Assembly: GCF_002850255.1 (NCBI RefSeq)
Contig: NZ_CP022522.1
Span: 2,541,125 to 2,605,124 of the forward strand
Direction of reading: 5' to 3'
From: Pseudoalteromonas sp. NC201
Lineage (GTDB): Bacteria > Pseudomonadota > Gammaproteobacteria > Enterobacterales > Alteromonadaceae
DNA length: 64,000 bases
The notes below the pieces were generated by a model. That model was not told the DNA's origin. It did not search any database and saw nothing but the letters and a program-made list of their open reading frames with translations. Below, piece by piece: positions 9,196-17,191 of the stretch. The position numbers were made by a program, and so were the translations under genes. Numbering within the stretch: position 1 is the first letter of the stretch; each line of letters starts with the position of its first letter.

Positions 9196-10173
9196 ATGGC
9201 TACTCTTCATTCTTACAGTAAAAAACTCACCGCCACTATCCCCACCCCGATGTCTGGTCTTGCTCTTGGGCTGGCTAGTTTAGGCTGGTGTATCAGTAAC
9301 CTGTTTCCCGCATTTTTTGTGTTAAAACCTTTAAGTGCACTGCTGGCTGGCTTTATTTTATTGCTGTTAGTGCTTAAGTTTATTCATCAACCTGCTCAAT
9401 TAAGAGCAGATCTCGCGCATCCAGTGGTTGGGAGTGTATTACCAACCAGCGCCATGACAATCATGGTTATTTCTCATAGCATCGCGGCCTATTCTCACCT
9501 TATTGCAACTGTGGTTTGGCTACTTGCTATTGCAGTTCATCTGGGTTTGCTAGCCAGCTTTGTGTATTTTCGCAGCCGCAATTTTGAGCTTAACCAGCTT
9601 GTGCCAAGTTGGTTTATTCCCCCAGTGGGGTTTGTCGTTGCCGATGTCACCTTTAACGGCATGTCAGCGTTGCAACCATTGGCGATGGGGCTTTGGTACT
9701 TGGGAGTGATATTTTATCTGCTGCTGCTACCGTTCATGATTTACCGTTTATGTAGAGGCAGTGCCATACCACAGCAAACCCAGCCCACAATTGCAGTCAT
9801 GGCAGCGCCTGCGAGTCTATGTTTAGCAGGATATTTAAGTGTCCATCCAATGCCAGCGGCTGGCGTGGTGTTTGCCCTACTGAGCGTCGCTATTATTATG
9901 ACCCTAGCGATATACCTTGCTTTTATTCAGCTGCTGCGGCTGCCATTTAGTCCTGCCTTTGCGGCATATACCTTTCCATTAGTCATCGGCGTCACCGCCA
10001 TTAGTAAAGTCGTCACTTGGCTAAGCAGCGAACACTTAAGCCCAGGCTGGTTAAGTGTGTTGCAATACCTAGTTTGGCTTGAACTTGTCGTTGCGATCGC
10101 AGTAATTAGCCTCGTTTGTATTCACTATGTGCGATTCTTACTAAAAATAAGCACTGCCAATTCAGAGAGTTAA
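9196..10173 (+). CDS. TDT family transporter (TehA/Mae1/SLAC1-like)
   Basis: About 325 residues with ten hydrophobic segments. The opening IPTPMSGLALGLASLGW is the hallmark of the tellurite-resistance/dicarboxylate (TDT) family, which includes TehA, yeast Mae1 and SLAC1 anion channels. Substrates are small anions or carboxylates. An in-frame GTG at 9184 could be the start instead; neither has a clear ribosome site, and the ATG is chosen as the stronger codon. The divergent LysR gene is the likely regulator. Confidence 0.85.
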   Translation: MATLHSYSKKLTATIPTPMSGLALGLASLGWCISNLFPAFFVLKPLSALLAGFILLLLVLKFIHQPAQLRADLAHPVVGSVLPTSAMTIMVISHSIAAYSHLIATVVWLLAIAVHLGLLASFVYFRSRNFELNQLVPSWFIPPVGFVVADVTFNGMSALQPLAMGLWYLGVIFYLLLLPFMIYRLCRGSAIPQQTQPTIAVMAAPASLCLAGYLSVHPMPAAGVVFALLSVAIIMTLAIYLAFIQLLRLPFSPAFAAYTFPLVIGVTAISKVVTWLSSEHLSPGWLSVLQYLVWLELVVAIAVISLVCIHYVRFLLKISTANSES

Positions 10174-10207
10174 AGCTAATATTGCAATAACCTAAACACA
10201 CACCATT

Positions 10208-10251
10208 TACTTAGCATGCTAACTACTTTAGAATACTTAGCATGCTAAGTA
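10208..10251. promoter_or_regulatory. Tandem palindromic operators upstream of marR
   Basis: Two copies of TTAGCATGCTAA (10211-10222 and 10237-10248), centres 26 bp apart. The second is part of a perfect 18-bp palindrome TACTTAGCATGCTAAGTA (10234-10251), and the first matches that 18-mer at all but one arm position (10208-10225). They end 15 bp before the marR start. MarR dimers bind palindromes of this size and commonly autoregulate, so these are very likely the MarR operators controlling the efflux operon. Confidence 0.8.
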
Positions 10252-10266
10252 AATATATCTTAAGTT

Positions 10267-10752
10267 ATGTCGTCACTTCCATTTCATGAAACGCTCGATC
10301 TCAGCCTCTGTGGCAAGTTAGGCCGAGTCCATAGAATTTGCCGTCAAGCCGTAACCCAAGCTGTGGAGCCACTCGGTTTTACCCAGCCACGCTGGACCGC
10401 CATGATGCATATTCATCATTTGGGTGAAGGTTGCACACAACACCAATTGGCGTGCAGTTTAGATATCGAAATGCCGAGCCTTACTCGCACGATGAAACAG
10501 TTAGAAGAAAATAACGTGATAGAGCGCCGCATTGATAAGCAAGACAAACGCTGTCGTAAAATCTACTTCACCGAACACGGGCAAGCCCAGTTAGCGCAGC
10601 TAAAGATGCGGATCAGTGAAGTGAAGGCACTTTTATATCATGGGCTTAGCGATGACGAGCTCAATGCTATCGCACATGCGTTGGTCAAACTTGAGAACAA
10701 TGCTCAGCAATGTTGTGACAATATTTCTGAAAATGGGAGTACCAGTGAGTAA
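10267..10752 (+). CDS. MarR/SlyA-family transcriptional regulator
   Basis: A 161-residue winged-helix regulator. The DNA-binding core is QHQLACSLDIEMPSLTRTMKQL with the wing RRIDKQDKRCRKIYFTEHG, placed as in SlyA/MarR. It is the first gene of a three-gene operon with an HlyD-type adaptor and a DUF2955 membrane protein. MarR repressors usually control such efflux genes and release DNA when a phenolic or lipophilic ligand or an oxidant binds. Several cysteines (for example CRKIYF and QQCCDN) could allow redox sensing, which is speculative. Confidence 0.9.
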   Translation: MSSLPFHETLDLSLCGKLGRVHRICRQAVTQAVEPLGFTQPRWTAMMHIHHLGEGCTQHQLACSLDIEMPSLTRTMKQLEENNVIERRIDKQDKRCRKIYFTEHGQAQLAQLKMRISEVKALLYHGLSDDELNAIAHALVKLENNAQQCCDNISENGSTSE

Positions 10753-11809
10753 ACTTAGTCCAGATCAGCAATTTTCCCGCTACGTAAAGGTTTCAATCGC
10801 CCTTTTTGCCCTCTGCTTTAGCTATTTTATCTTTGCTGATCTCTACATACCAATGACGCCCCAGGCACGTGTGTATCATCAAGTAACCAAAGTGACGCCC
10901 AAAGTCAGTGGTGAAGTGCTTGCCGTGAATGTCAGCAATAATCAAAGAGTTCAGCAAGGGCAACTACTACTTACTATCGATGAAGCGCCGTATCGTTTAG
11001 CATTAGCTAAGGCTGAGCTCGCTTTGGCAGAAGTTAATCAACAGAACAAACAATTAGACGCCCAGATAGTTGCCCAACAAGCACAAATAGAGGCTGCTGT
11101 AGCCAAGTATGATGAGCAACAGCGACTTTATAAACGCAGCCAATCTTTGCTGTCACAACACGCAATTTCAACGCAGGAATCAGATCAAATTCAAGCAAAT
11201 TTTGCGACGGCTAAGTCACAGCTCAGTGCACTCAGAGCTAATCTACATGCGCTTGAAGTAAAGCGTGGTGCAACCGACGAACAGAATATTGCACTAATGC
11301 AAGCACGAAATGCCGTAGAGCAGGCTAAATTGCAACTCAGTTACACCGAAGTTCGCGCGCCCCATGATGGCATCATTAGTAACTTACAGATCACCACGGG
11401 AACCTATGCTCGCACGGGTGTGAGTTTAACCAGTTTGGTTTCGGACAATATTGACTTAGCTGCGGATTTCAGAGAAAAGTCGCTTTACCACGTCAAACTT
11501 GGCGAACAAGCGCTAGTGAGCTTTGATGCGTTACCGGGCAAAGTCTATCCCGCCGTGATCCATGAATTTTCTGCCGGCGTCAGTGATGGACAACTCAATG
11601 CCGACGGCCAATTGGCTGCCGTTGAGACCTCCAACCGCTGGGTGCGAGATGCGCAGCGTCAACGCGTTCATTTAGCATTTGATGAGCCATTACCTTTACT
11701 AGCAAGTGGTGCCAGAGCGACAGTTCAAGTCCTGCCTGAAAGCACTTTGCTTGCAACCCTTGCACAAGCGCAAATCAAATTCGTCAGTCTACTTCACTAC
11801 GTTTATTGA
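10745..11809 (+). CDS. HlyD/EmrA-family membrane fusion protein
   Basis: Periplasmic adaptor of an efflux system, 354 residues from the chosen start. The GTG at 10745 is preferred because GGGAG (10735-10739) lies five bases upstream; it overlaps the marR stop by 8 bp, indicating translational coupling. Upstream in-frame ATGs inside marR have no such site. Features are one N-terminal TM segment (VSIALFALCFSYFIF), a biotinyl-lipoyl-like half (TPKVSGEVLAVNV), a long alpha-hairpin of Gln/Ala-rich coiled coil, and the return strand YTEVRAPHDGIISNL. Such adaptors pair with DUF2955/FUSC proteins, as AaeA does with AaeB. Confidence 0.88.
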   Translation: MSKLSPDQQFSRYVKVSIALFALCFSYFIFADLYIPMTPQARVYHQVTKVTPKVSGEVLAVNVSNNQRVQQGQLLLTIDEAPYRLALAKAELALAEVNQQNKQLDAQIVAQQAQIEAAVAKYDEQQRLYKRSQSLLSQHAISTQESDQIQANFATAKSQLSALRANLHALEVKRGATDEQNIALMQARNAVEQAKLQLSYTEVRAPHDGIISNLQITTGTYARTGVSLTSLVSDNIDLAADFREKSLYHVKLGEQALVSFDALPGKVYPAVIHEFSAGVSDGQLNADGQLAAVETSNRWVRDAQRQRVHLAFDEPLPLLASGARATVQVLPESTLLATLAQAQIKFVSLLHYVY

Positions 11810-11810
11810 T

Positions 11811-12842
11811 ATGAAAGTTGCATTAAACGCCAATGACCTAAGACAGATGCTGCGTATTGCAACTGGGAGTACGCTAGGCTTTGCACTAAGCAAACTGCTC
11901 AACTGGCCGTACGGTATCTTTTTTACCGTATATCCCATGCTGCTACTTGGGTTAGTACCAATGTTAAACGCACACATAGTGCGCCAGTTTATCTTAAGTG
12001 GGTTGGTCTGTGCCTTTTCGGTATTGGTGCTACAAGGGCTATTTGGTTTCCACCCTGCGTTAATGTCCTTACTCACCTTTGCCTTATTTGCCTTGTTGTT
12101 TTTGCAAATGAGCAAAGGCGTTAATTTCTTATTTGGTGCAATGAGTGTGGTGGGACTATCAATCCAACTTCATTTTGCCAGTTATGCTTCAACCAGTGGT
12201 GGCTTATATTCACTCATAGCCAGTAACTCTCTGGCTATTATCATTAGTATCGCAACCGCATATGTAATGCATTGGTTATTTCCGGACGTTACTGTGCGTC
12301 AATTACCGCCACGGCCAGCAAAAGATGCTGCAAGTATTCGCCATGAAGTCTTACTGTGCGCCACCGTAGCCACACTCTCATTTATGGTATTCCAAATCCT
12401 AGATTTACAAGATTCCGTTTCCGCCCAAGCGGCCTCAATATTAATCCTCTTTCCACTGAGCTGGAAAGCGGCGGGCACAGCAGGCTGGCAACGTGCAGTT
12501 GGCACGCTGATAGGTTGTAACTTGGCATTAGCAGCGCAAATCCTACTGCAAACCTATAGCCAAATTTTGCTTTTTCCAATTTTGATTTTATGGATCTTAG
12601 TTTTCATTTTTAGTCGCTATCACTTGCTAAGTGGTGGTGCTCCTGGGATTGGCTTTGGTATTATTACCACTTTTGGGATCTTGTTTGGTCAGTCTCTCGC
12701 GCCAAATCAAGATTTAATCTACAGCGCACTGTATCGCTTCAGTTCGGTGAGCGTTGCAATTACGGTAAGTCTCTGTGCAATCTACCTTATTCATCGCCTA
12801 CTTAACCACTTTAGTGCAACGCGCCACCATACCTACGCCTGA
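11811..12842 (+). CDS. DUF2955 / FUSC-like inner-membrane efflux component
   Basis: A 343-residue membrane protein with about ten TM helices in two repeats (the second begins near EVLLCATVATLSFMV), the layout of DUF2955 and related aromatic-acid exporter (FUSC/AaeB-like) proteins. The ATG at 11811 follows the HlyD stop by one base, so the two are coupled; the longer ORF from 11706 lies inside hlyD and is not used. With the HlyD adaptor it probably forms an exporter of aromatic acids or similar toxic compounds under MarR control. No outer-membrane factor is encoded here; a TolC would be supplied from elsewhere. Confidence 0.8.
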   Translation: MKVALNANDLRQMLRIATGSTLGFALSKLLNWPYGIFFTVYPMLLLGLVPMLNAHIVRQFILSGLVCAFSVLVLQGLFGFHPALMSLLTFALFALLFLQMSKGVNFLFGAMSVVGLSIQLHFASYASTSGGLYSLIASNSLAIIISIATAYVMHWLFPDVTVRQLPPRPAKDAASIRHEVLLCATVATLSFMVFQILDLQDSVSAQAASILILFPLSWKAAGTAGWQRAVGTLIGCNLALAAQILLQTYSQILLFPILILWILVFIFSRYHLLSGGAPGIGFGIITTFGILFGQSLAPNQDLIYSALYRFSSVSVAITVSLCAIYLIHRLLNHFSATRHHTYA

Positions 12843-12857
12843 ATAAAAGGAATCCAC

Positions 12858-13505
12858 TTGAAGCTTGGAAAACGCTTACAGACTTTGCATGATGTTGTTA
12901 CTGAAGACTATCAACATATTTGGGACTGCTGCTGCGATCATGGCCAGCTTGGCGCACAGTTTTTAGATTCGAGCCAAGCGCACATACACTTTGTTGATGT
13001 AGTCCCAGCGCTTATCGCGAAAGTGAAACTGGATCTCACACGCTTCTTTCCAGAAGCCGAAACGCGCTATAGCCTTTACACCCAAGACGTTGCGAAGATC
13101 CCTCTTGCACAATACTCAGGCAGGCAATTAGTGATCATCGCAGGTGTTGGCGGCGACTTAACCGCAGAACTGATGACAAGTCTTTGCTGCAATTTGCGTG
13201 ACGAGGTCGATTTCTTGCTTTGCCCAGTTCATCATCATTATACCCTGAGGCAAACCTTGCAATCTTTGCCACTTAAGCTGACCCATGAATCACTGGTTGA
13301 AGAAAATCGACGTATTTACGAAGTGCTCTATCTTACTTCAGGTAAGACTGGCGCTGCCATAACCCCGTTGGGCGAAGCGATTTGGCAACAAGGAACGCTT
13401 TCCAAACGCTATTTAGAGAAAACGTTGGATCATTATGCACGAGTTGCCAAAGGCAAACCCGAAGCGCAAGCCATTTTATTGGCTTATCAACACCTTACAC
13501 TATAA
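12858..13505 (+). CDS. TrmK-like tRNA (adenine-N1)-methyltransferase family protein
   Basis: A 215-residue SAM-dependent methyltransferase. It opens with KLGKRLQTLHDVV, then a nucleotide-binding region CCCDHGQLGAQFL, and carries VIIAGVGGDLTAEL and the DFLLCPVHHHYTLR segment, all as in TrmK/YqfN proteins that methylate A22 of bacterial tRNAs. It starts with TTG at 12858, supported by AAGGAA a few bases upstream. Its 3' end overlaps the convergent DUF998 gene by 11 bp. The Gram-negative members are little studied, so the exact target base is not established. Confidence 0.75.
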   Translation: MKLGKRLQTLHDVVTEDYQHIWDCCCDHGQLGAQFLDSSQAHIHFVDVVPALIAKVKLDLTRFFPEAETRYSLYTQDVAKIPLAQYSGRQLVIIAGVGGDLTAELMTSLCCNLRDEVDFLLCPVHHHYTLRQTLQSLPLKLTHESLVEENRRIYEVLYLTSGKTGAAITPLGEAIWQQGTLSKRYLEKTLDHYARVAKGKPEAQAILLAYQHLTL

Positions 13506-14088
13506 AACACAGCGCACTCAGCCAGACTAGCTGAGCGCCATAACTTAATCGCTGATAGAGCCCACTGTTACGCTTTTGCTTGTAAGCATTGGCAAGCTGA
13601 TAGCTAAAACCGATACAAACAAGTACACAAGCAGTAGAAAACCAAGCAAATAGCGAGCTTAAAGGGCTTACAAACCAAACCAATAAAGGAGCGATAAGTA
13701 AACTTAATAGCATTACCATGCCCGCGAAAGAATGAATATTACACGCTCGACTCGGCGAGGTTGTGTATGGATCGGGATCCATAGGAAAGAAACCTGCAAC
13801 AGCGGTTGCTAGACCATGACAAACAATCAAACCGCCAATAACACCTAACGCCCAGTTCCCTTCGGGTACCAAGATGATATAAAAACCAAAACAACAAAAT
13901 AGCAAGGCTAAGGGGTAATTATTAACTGCGGGAGACAATCGTTCTGTTGGACTACCACTGGCACCTAACTCACTACAAAATTGATTTTTGTGACTATAGT
14001 TTGGATAACGCTTGGCAACGCCATACACCCCTACCAGCATCCATATACTTGCTAGTATGCCAAAATAACTCACCAACTCTTGCAACAT
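13495..14088 (-). CDS. DUF998 family membrane protein
   Basis: About 197 residues and six TM segments. It has the DUF998 pattern: a first TM, the FCSELGASGSPTERLSP loop, and AGFFPMDPDP followed by a conserved histidine (CNIHSFAG) in the next TM. The start at 14088 is chosen over 14127 because AGGATAGG precedes it and the hydrophobic region begins directly. The function of the family is unknown. It overlaps the convergent methyltransferase gene by 11 bp. Confidence 0.75.
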   Translation of the reverse strand: MLQELVSYFGILASIWMLVGVYGVAKRYPNYSHKNQFCSELGASGSPTERLSPAVNNYPLALLFCCFGFYIILVPEGNWALGVIGGLIVCHGLATAVAGFFPMDPDPYTTSPSRACNIHSFAGMVMLLSLLIAPLLVWFVSPLSSLFAWFSTACVLVCIGFSYQLANAYKQKRNSGLYQRLSYGAQLVWLSALCFIV

Positions 14089-14173
14089 CACGCCTATCCT
14101 TAATGCGCTAAATTTATGTCTACACACTTTATACTAATTTAGGAACATACGAAACCAAGCAGCTGCATTCAAT

Positions 14174-14923
14174 TTAGTGTATTTTCCAGCGCTCCAAAAT
14201 AGCTTGTTGTTGACCTCTTTGACTTAATTCCGCTAGTGCGTGCTGCAAGCGGTTCGCAAGTTCATTGGGAAACTCTGCATTCACCGCCAGAGCCAACTCA
14301 CTTGGGAAATGCTCAAGAAGTAACTTATGCTCAATTGCTTTTGGGTCCAGTTTTAGGGCATTTAGTTCTTTCTCGAGTGTTAGTGTGTTGGTTAGTACAA
14401 AATCAATCCGGCCCTTAAACAATAAATTCCAAAGACTTTGGTAGTTTGACACTAATACCAACTCATAGCCTTCAGAAAAGCCAGCTTGTTTGAGAAAGGT
14501 TTCACTATAGTAACCGCGTATGGTTCCAGTACGATAGCGCTTTGCAGCGTCAAGATCGTTTATTGGCGTTTGAGATTGTTTCAGGCCAATAAGTGATGCG
14601 GACGTATGGCACATAGTCCCCAAAAAGCGGAAATAGACTTCCCGAGTTGGTGTTTTTAGCCAAGATAACAGCACCACATTAGGTTTAGTTTCTAATTCGT
14701 GTAACACACGTGCCATCGGCATTATTTCAATTTTAGCATCAACATTTGCTTTATCTGCTACCGCTTGAGCAAGCTCAACCAAGCCACCATCCACTTCGCC
14801 TTGGCCATTGATAAAATGATAGGGAGGCAAATCTTCCGCAACAAAATGCACAGTTTCTTGCAGCGAAGCAATTATTTTGGTTGATGCAAGTAGCGCTACA
14901 AGGAATAAAATTTTCCTAATCAT
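14174..14923 (-). CDS. Periplasmic solute-binding protein (SBP_bac_3-like)
   Basis: A 249-residue secreted protein with a signal peptide (KILFLVALLASTKIIA). The mature part begins ETVHFVAEDLPPYHFING and contains DGGLVELAQAVADKANV and a hinge segment, as in family 3 amino-acid-binding proteins. No ABC permease lies nearby. Stand-alone members of this type are common in Alteromonadales and may act as orphan receptors or sensors. The ligand is unknown. Confidence 0.8.
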   Translation of the reverse strand: MIRKILFLVALLASTKIIASLQETVHFVAEDLPPYHFINGQGEVDGGLVELAQAVADKANVDAKIEIMPMARVLHELETKPNVVLLSWLKTPTREVYFRFLGTMCHTSASLIGLKQSQTPINDLDAAKRYRTGTIRGYYSETFLKQAGFSEGYELVLVSNYQSLWNLLFKGRIDFVLTNTLTLEKELNALKLDPKAIEHKLLLEHFPSELALAVNAEFPNELANRLQHALAELSQRGQQQAILERWKIH

Positions 14924-15079
14924 TTTATCTCAATAAATTAAATAATCATTCGGTCAGTGTGCCCGTATTTGCATTGCAATTCAATCAGCAGCAATGGCTA
15001 GATTGCTTCAGAAAGTATTTCATTTGATAATCCAGTACATCATGTAGTAATGGTTTTACCTCGCCATGGGTACAGTTAG

Positions 15080-15661
15080 CTACTTATGACCCGCGTTTAC
15101 CGCTGCCAGACCTTGCCAATCTTCTAAATCTTGTTCTGGCTTTTCAGCACGAAATTGTTGATACAAGGCAATACCTTGCTCATCTTCTAAAATATCGACT
15201 TGTACGCCCTTACTTTCAAGTAACGGCTCATTGCCTGAAGCATTAGTGATATCCCCTACCACGACTCGCTGAAAACCACGCATGTAGAGTAATGTTGCGC
15301 ATACGTCACAAGGACTTAGGCTGGTATACAAAGTGGTTCTACTAAAATCAATCCGTCCCGCATCTCGAATTGCCGAGGTTTCACCATGGTTATATGGGTG
15401 GCTCTCTTGTACTAACGTATTATGTCCTTTACCTACAATTTGATTGGTCTCGTTATCAACAATAACCGCACCAATTGGGCAACCGCCCTCTTCATAACCC
15501 TTTTTTGCCAGCAAAACAGCAATGCGCATAAAGTCTTGATCGCAAAGCTTACGCGTAAAGTCGCTATCGAGTAATACGCCAAGACTCTTGGTTGGCATAT
15601 GTGCAATGGCATTGAGCGCTTCGCTATTTACTTGGGTTTCTGCGTTGAGTAATACAGTCAT
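15080..15661 (-). CDS. Cytosine-deaminase-like nucleoside/nucleobase deaminase
   Basis: A 193-residue zinc deaminase. The catalytic pair is HGET (H92, E94) and SPCDVC (C118, C121). The surroundings (GGCPIGAVIVDN, KGHNTLVQ, TTLYTSLSPCD, and a C-terminal EDEQGIALYQQF then EKPEQ) resemble yeast-type cytosine deaminase more closely than CDA or TadA. The start at 15661 has AAGGAA upstream; the longer ORF runs into the mocR coding region. The first 35 residues are an extension beyond the yeast-type domain. It lies 40 bp downstream of a MocR regulator, probably cotranscribed. Confidence 0.8.
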   Translation of the reverse strand: MTVLLNAETQVNSEALNAIAHMPTKSLGVLLDSDFTRKLCDQDFMRIAVLLAKKGYEEGGCPIGAVIVDNETNQIVGKGHNTLVQESHPYNHGETSAIRDAGRIDFSRTTLYTSLSPCDVCATLLYMRGFQRVVVGDITNASGNEPLLESKGVQVDILEDEQGIALYQQFRAEKPEQDLEDWQGLAAVNAGHK

Positions 15662-15701
15662 TTTTTTATTCCTTGTTGTATTATATGAACCGAGCTTAAC
15701 A

Positions 15702-17096
15702 CTATAATTTGGCGCAATTATGAAGTACCCAATCACATAGCTTATCTAACCAAGGTTTTGCCACATCAAGCGGCCAACCACAATTGATCCGCAGATGATC
15801 TTGATACAACTCACGACTTGTAAATAAGCTGCCTTGGCGAATCTCAACCCCAAGTTCAGCTAGACGTAAAGCGAGTGCATCACAGTCAATATTAGGCAGT
15901 TTCAGCCATAATGCCATTCCGCCCTGAGGGGAAGATATTTTACAGCCCTTTGGTAAACGCGATTTCAAATAGCTTTGGTAAGCGAAGCAGTGTGCCGCTA
16001 AGGTGCGATTAAGCGTCCGTAAATGGCGCTGGTAATGTCCTGTCTCAATAAAGCGTGATACCGCCATTTGTAAACATTGATTTGGCATGCCGTGAAACGC
16101 CTGCATGAGCGCGGCCACTTGGCTTTGATAACGCCCAGCTTCACACCATCCAACTTGCAAGCCCGGCGCTAACGTCTTAGACACTGAGCTACACCAAATT
16201 ACATATCCGGCTTTATCCCACGCCTTTATCGGTAAAGGCATTGTGTGATTATGGCTCAACTCCCCAAAGACGTCATCTTCGATAATCGCCATTTGATACC
16301 GCGCAGCAAAATCCGCAAGCCACGCATTTTGTTGCACAGATAGACTGTGCCCCGTTGGGTTTTGATGATTTGCTGTAAGCAAACACACTGATACCCTTTG
16401 CGTTGTCACTACCTGTTCTAAGGCTTCTAGGTCAAGTCCTTCTGGCGTCGTTGGGATCTCAATCACCTTGAGCTGTAGCGTTGCAAGCAGTTGCAATAAA
16501 CCTTGATAACATGGTGACGGCACCACCACACAATCCCCCGCTTTTGTAACAGCCTGCAGTCCCGCCATCACGGCTTGAATACAGCCGCCAGTCACCACGA
16601 GATTATCAGGATTCAGCGCCAACCCCTTTTGTTTAAAGTGCTTGGTTAGATTCTCTCTAAGCGACCTCAGTCCCATCGCATTGGGATAATGAAAATGGTG
16701 ATACTGAGGAGAGTCGAACGCTTGCTTTATAAACTTAGTCAGGCGATCTATGGGCATCAACTCGGGTGCTACTTGCACCGTCGATAACATCGTATTGAGC
16801 CCTACGACAGAGGGTCTTAACGCACTTTTAGGAGATTTCACTTCACTCGTAAACATGGCAAAGTCAATGTCACTATTTTTCGCTTTCGGTTTACAAATAT
16901 AAAAACCAGATTTCTCTTGAGAAGCTAAAAAGCCATTATCCTGTAATTCCTCATAGGTTCTAATTGCGGTACTCATGCTCACGCCATGCTGCTTGGCAAA
17001 GATCCTAAGTGAAGTCATTTTTTCACCGCATTGACGCTCACCAGCGTTTATCTCTGCAATCACCTGCTCACTTAATGTAATAAACTTCTTCGCCAT
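15702..17096 (-). CDS. MocR-type (GntR-aminotransferase fusion) regulator
   Basis: A 464-residue chimera. The N-terminal GntR winged helix (MAKKFITLSEQVIAEI, MTSLRIFAKQHGVSMSTAI, TYEELQDNGFL) is joined to a fold-type I aminotransferase domain (VVTGGCIQAVMAGL, NHQNPTGHSLS, IEDDVFGEL, and PLP lysine region CSSVSKTLAPGLQVGW). MocR proteins sense PLP or PLP-amino acid adducts and usually regulate adjacent genes. The start at 17096 has AGGGG upstream. It is divergent from a PLP decarboxylase and upstream of the deaminase, both candidate targets. Confidence 0.9.
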   Translation of the reverse strand: MAKKFITLSEQVIAEINAGERQCGEKMTSLRIFAKQHGVSMSTAIRTYEELQDNGFLASQEKSGFYICKPKAKNSDIDFAMFTSEVKSPKSALRPSVVGLNTMLSTVQVAPELMPIDRLTKFIKQAFDSPQYHHFHYPNAMGLRSLRENLTKHFKQKGLALNPDNLVVTGGCIQAVMAGLQAVTKAGDCVVVPSPCYQGLLQLLATLQLKVIEIPTTPEGLDLEALEQVVTTQRVSVCLLTANHQNPTGHSLSVQQNAWLADFAARYQMAIIEDDVFGELSHNHTMPLPIKAWDKAGYVIWCSSVSKTLAPGLQVGWCEAGRYQSQVAALMQAFHGMPNQCLQMAVSRFIETGHYQRHLRTLNRTLAAHCFAYQSYLKSRLPKGCKISSPQGGMALWLKLPNIDCDALALRLAELGVEIRQGSLFTSRELYQDHLRINCGWPLDVAKPWLDKLCDWVLHNCAKL

Positions 17097-17159
17097 CTGT
17101 ACCCCTAACAACCAAGAATTCTGTATCTGTACTGCATTTTTACCGAAGTTACACTGTAA
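17095..17159. promoter_or_regulatory. Divergent mocR/decarboxylase promoter region with direct repeats
   Basis: The 95-bp gap between the divergent mocR and decarboxylase genes holds direct repeats of ATCTGTAC (17095-17102 and 17125-17132, exactly 30 bp apart) and further CTGTA/ACTGTAA copies at 17121 and 17153. MocR regulators such as PdxR and GabR bind direct repeats between divergent genes, so these are candidate sites. No binding evidence is available. Confidence 0.4.
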
Positions 17160-17191
17160 TTCCAGTATTCGTTCACAAATGGGATTGACAC

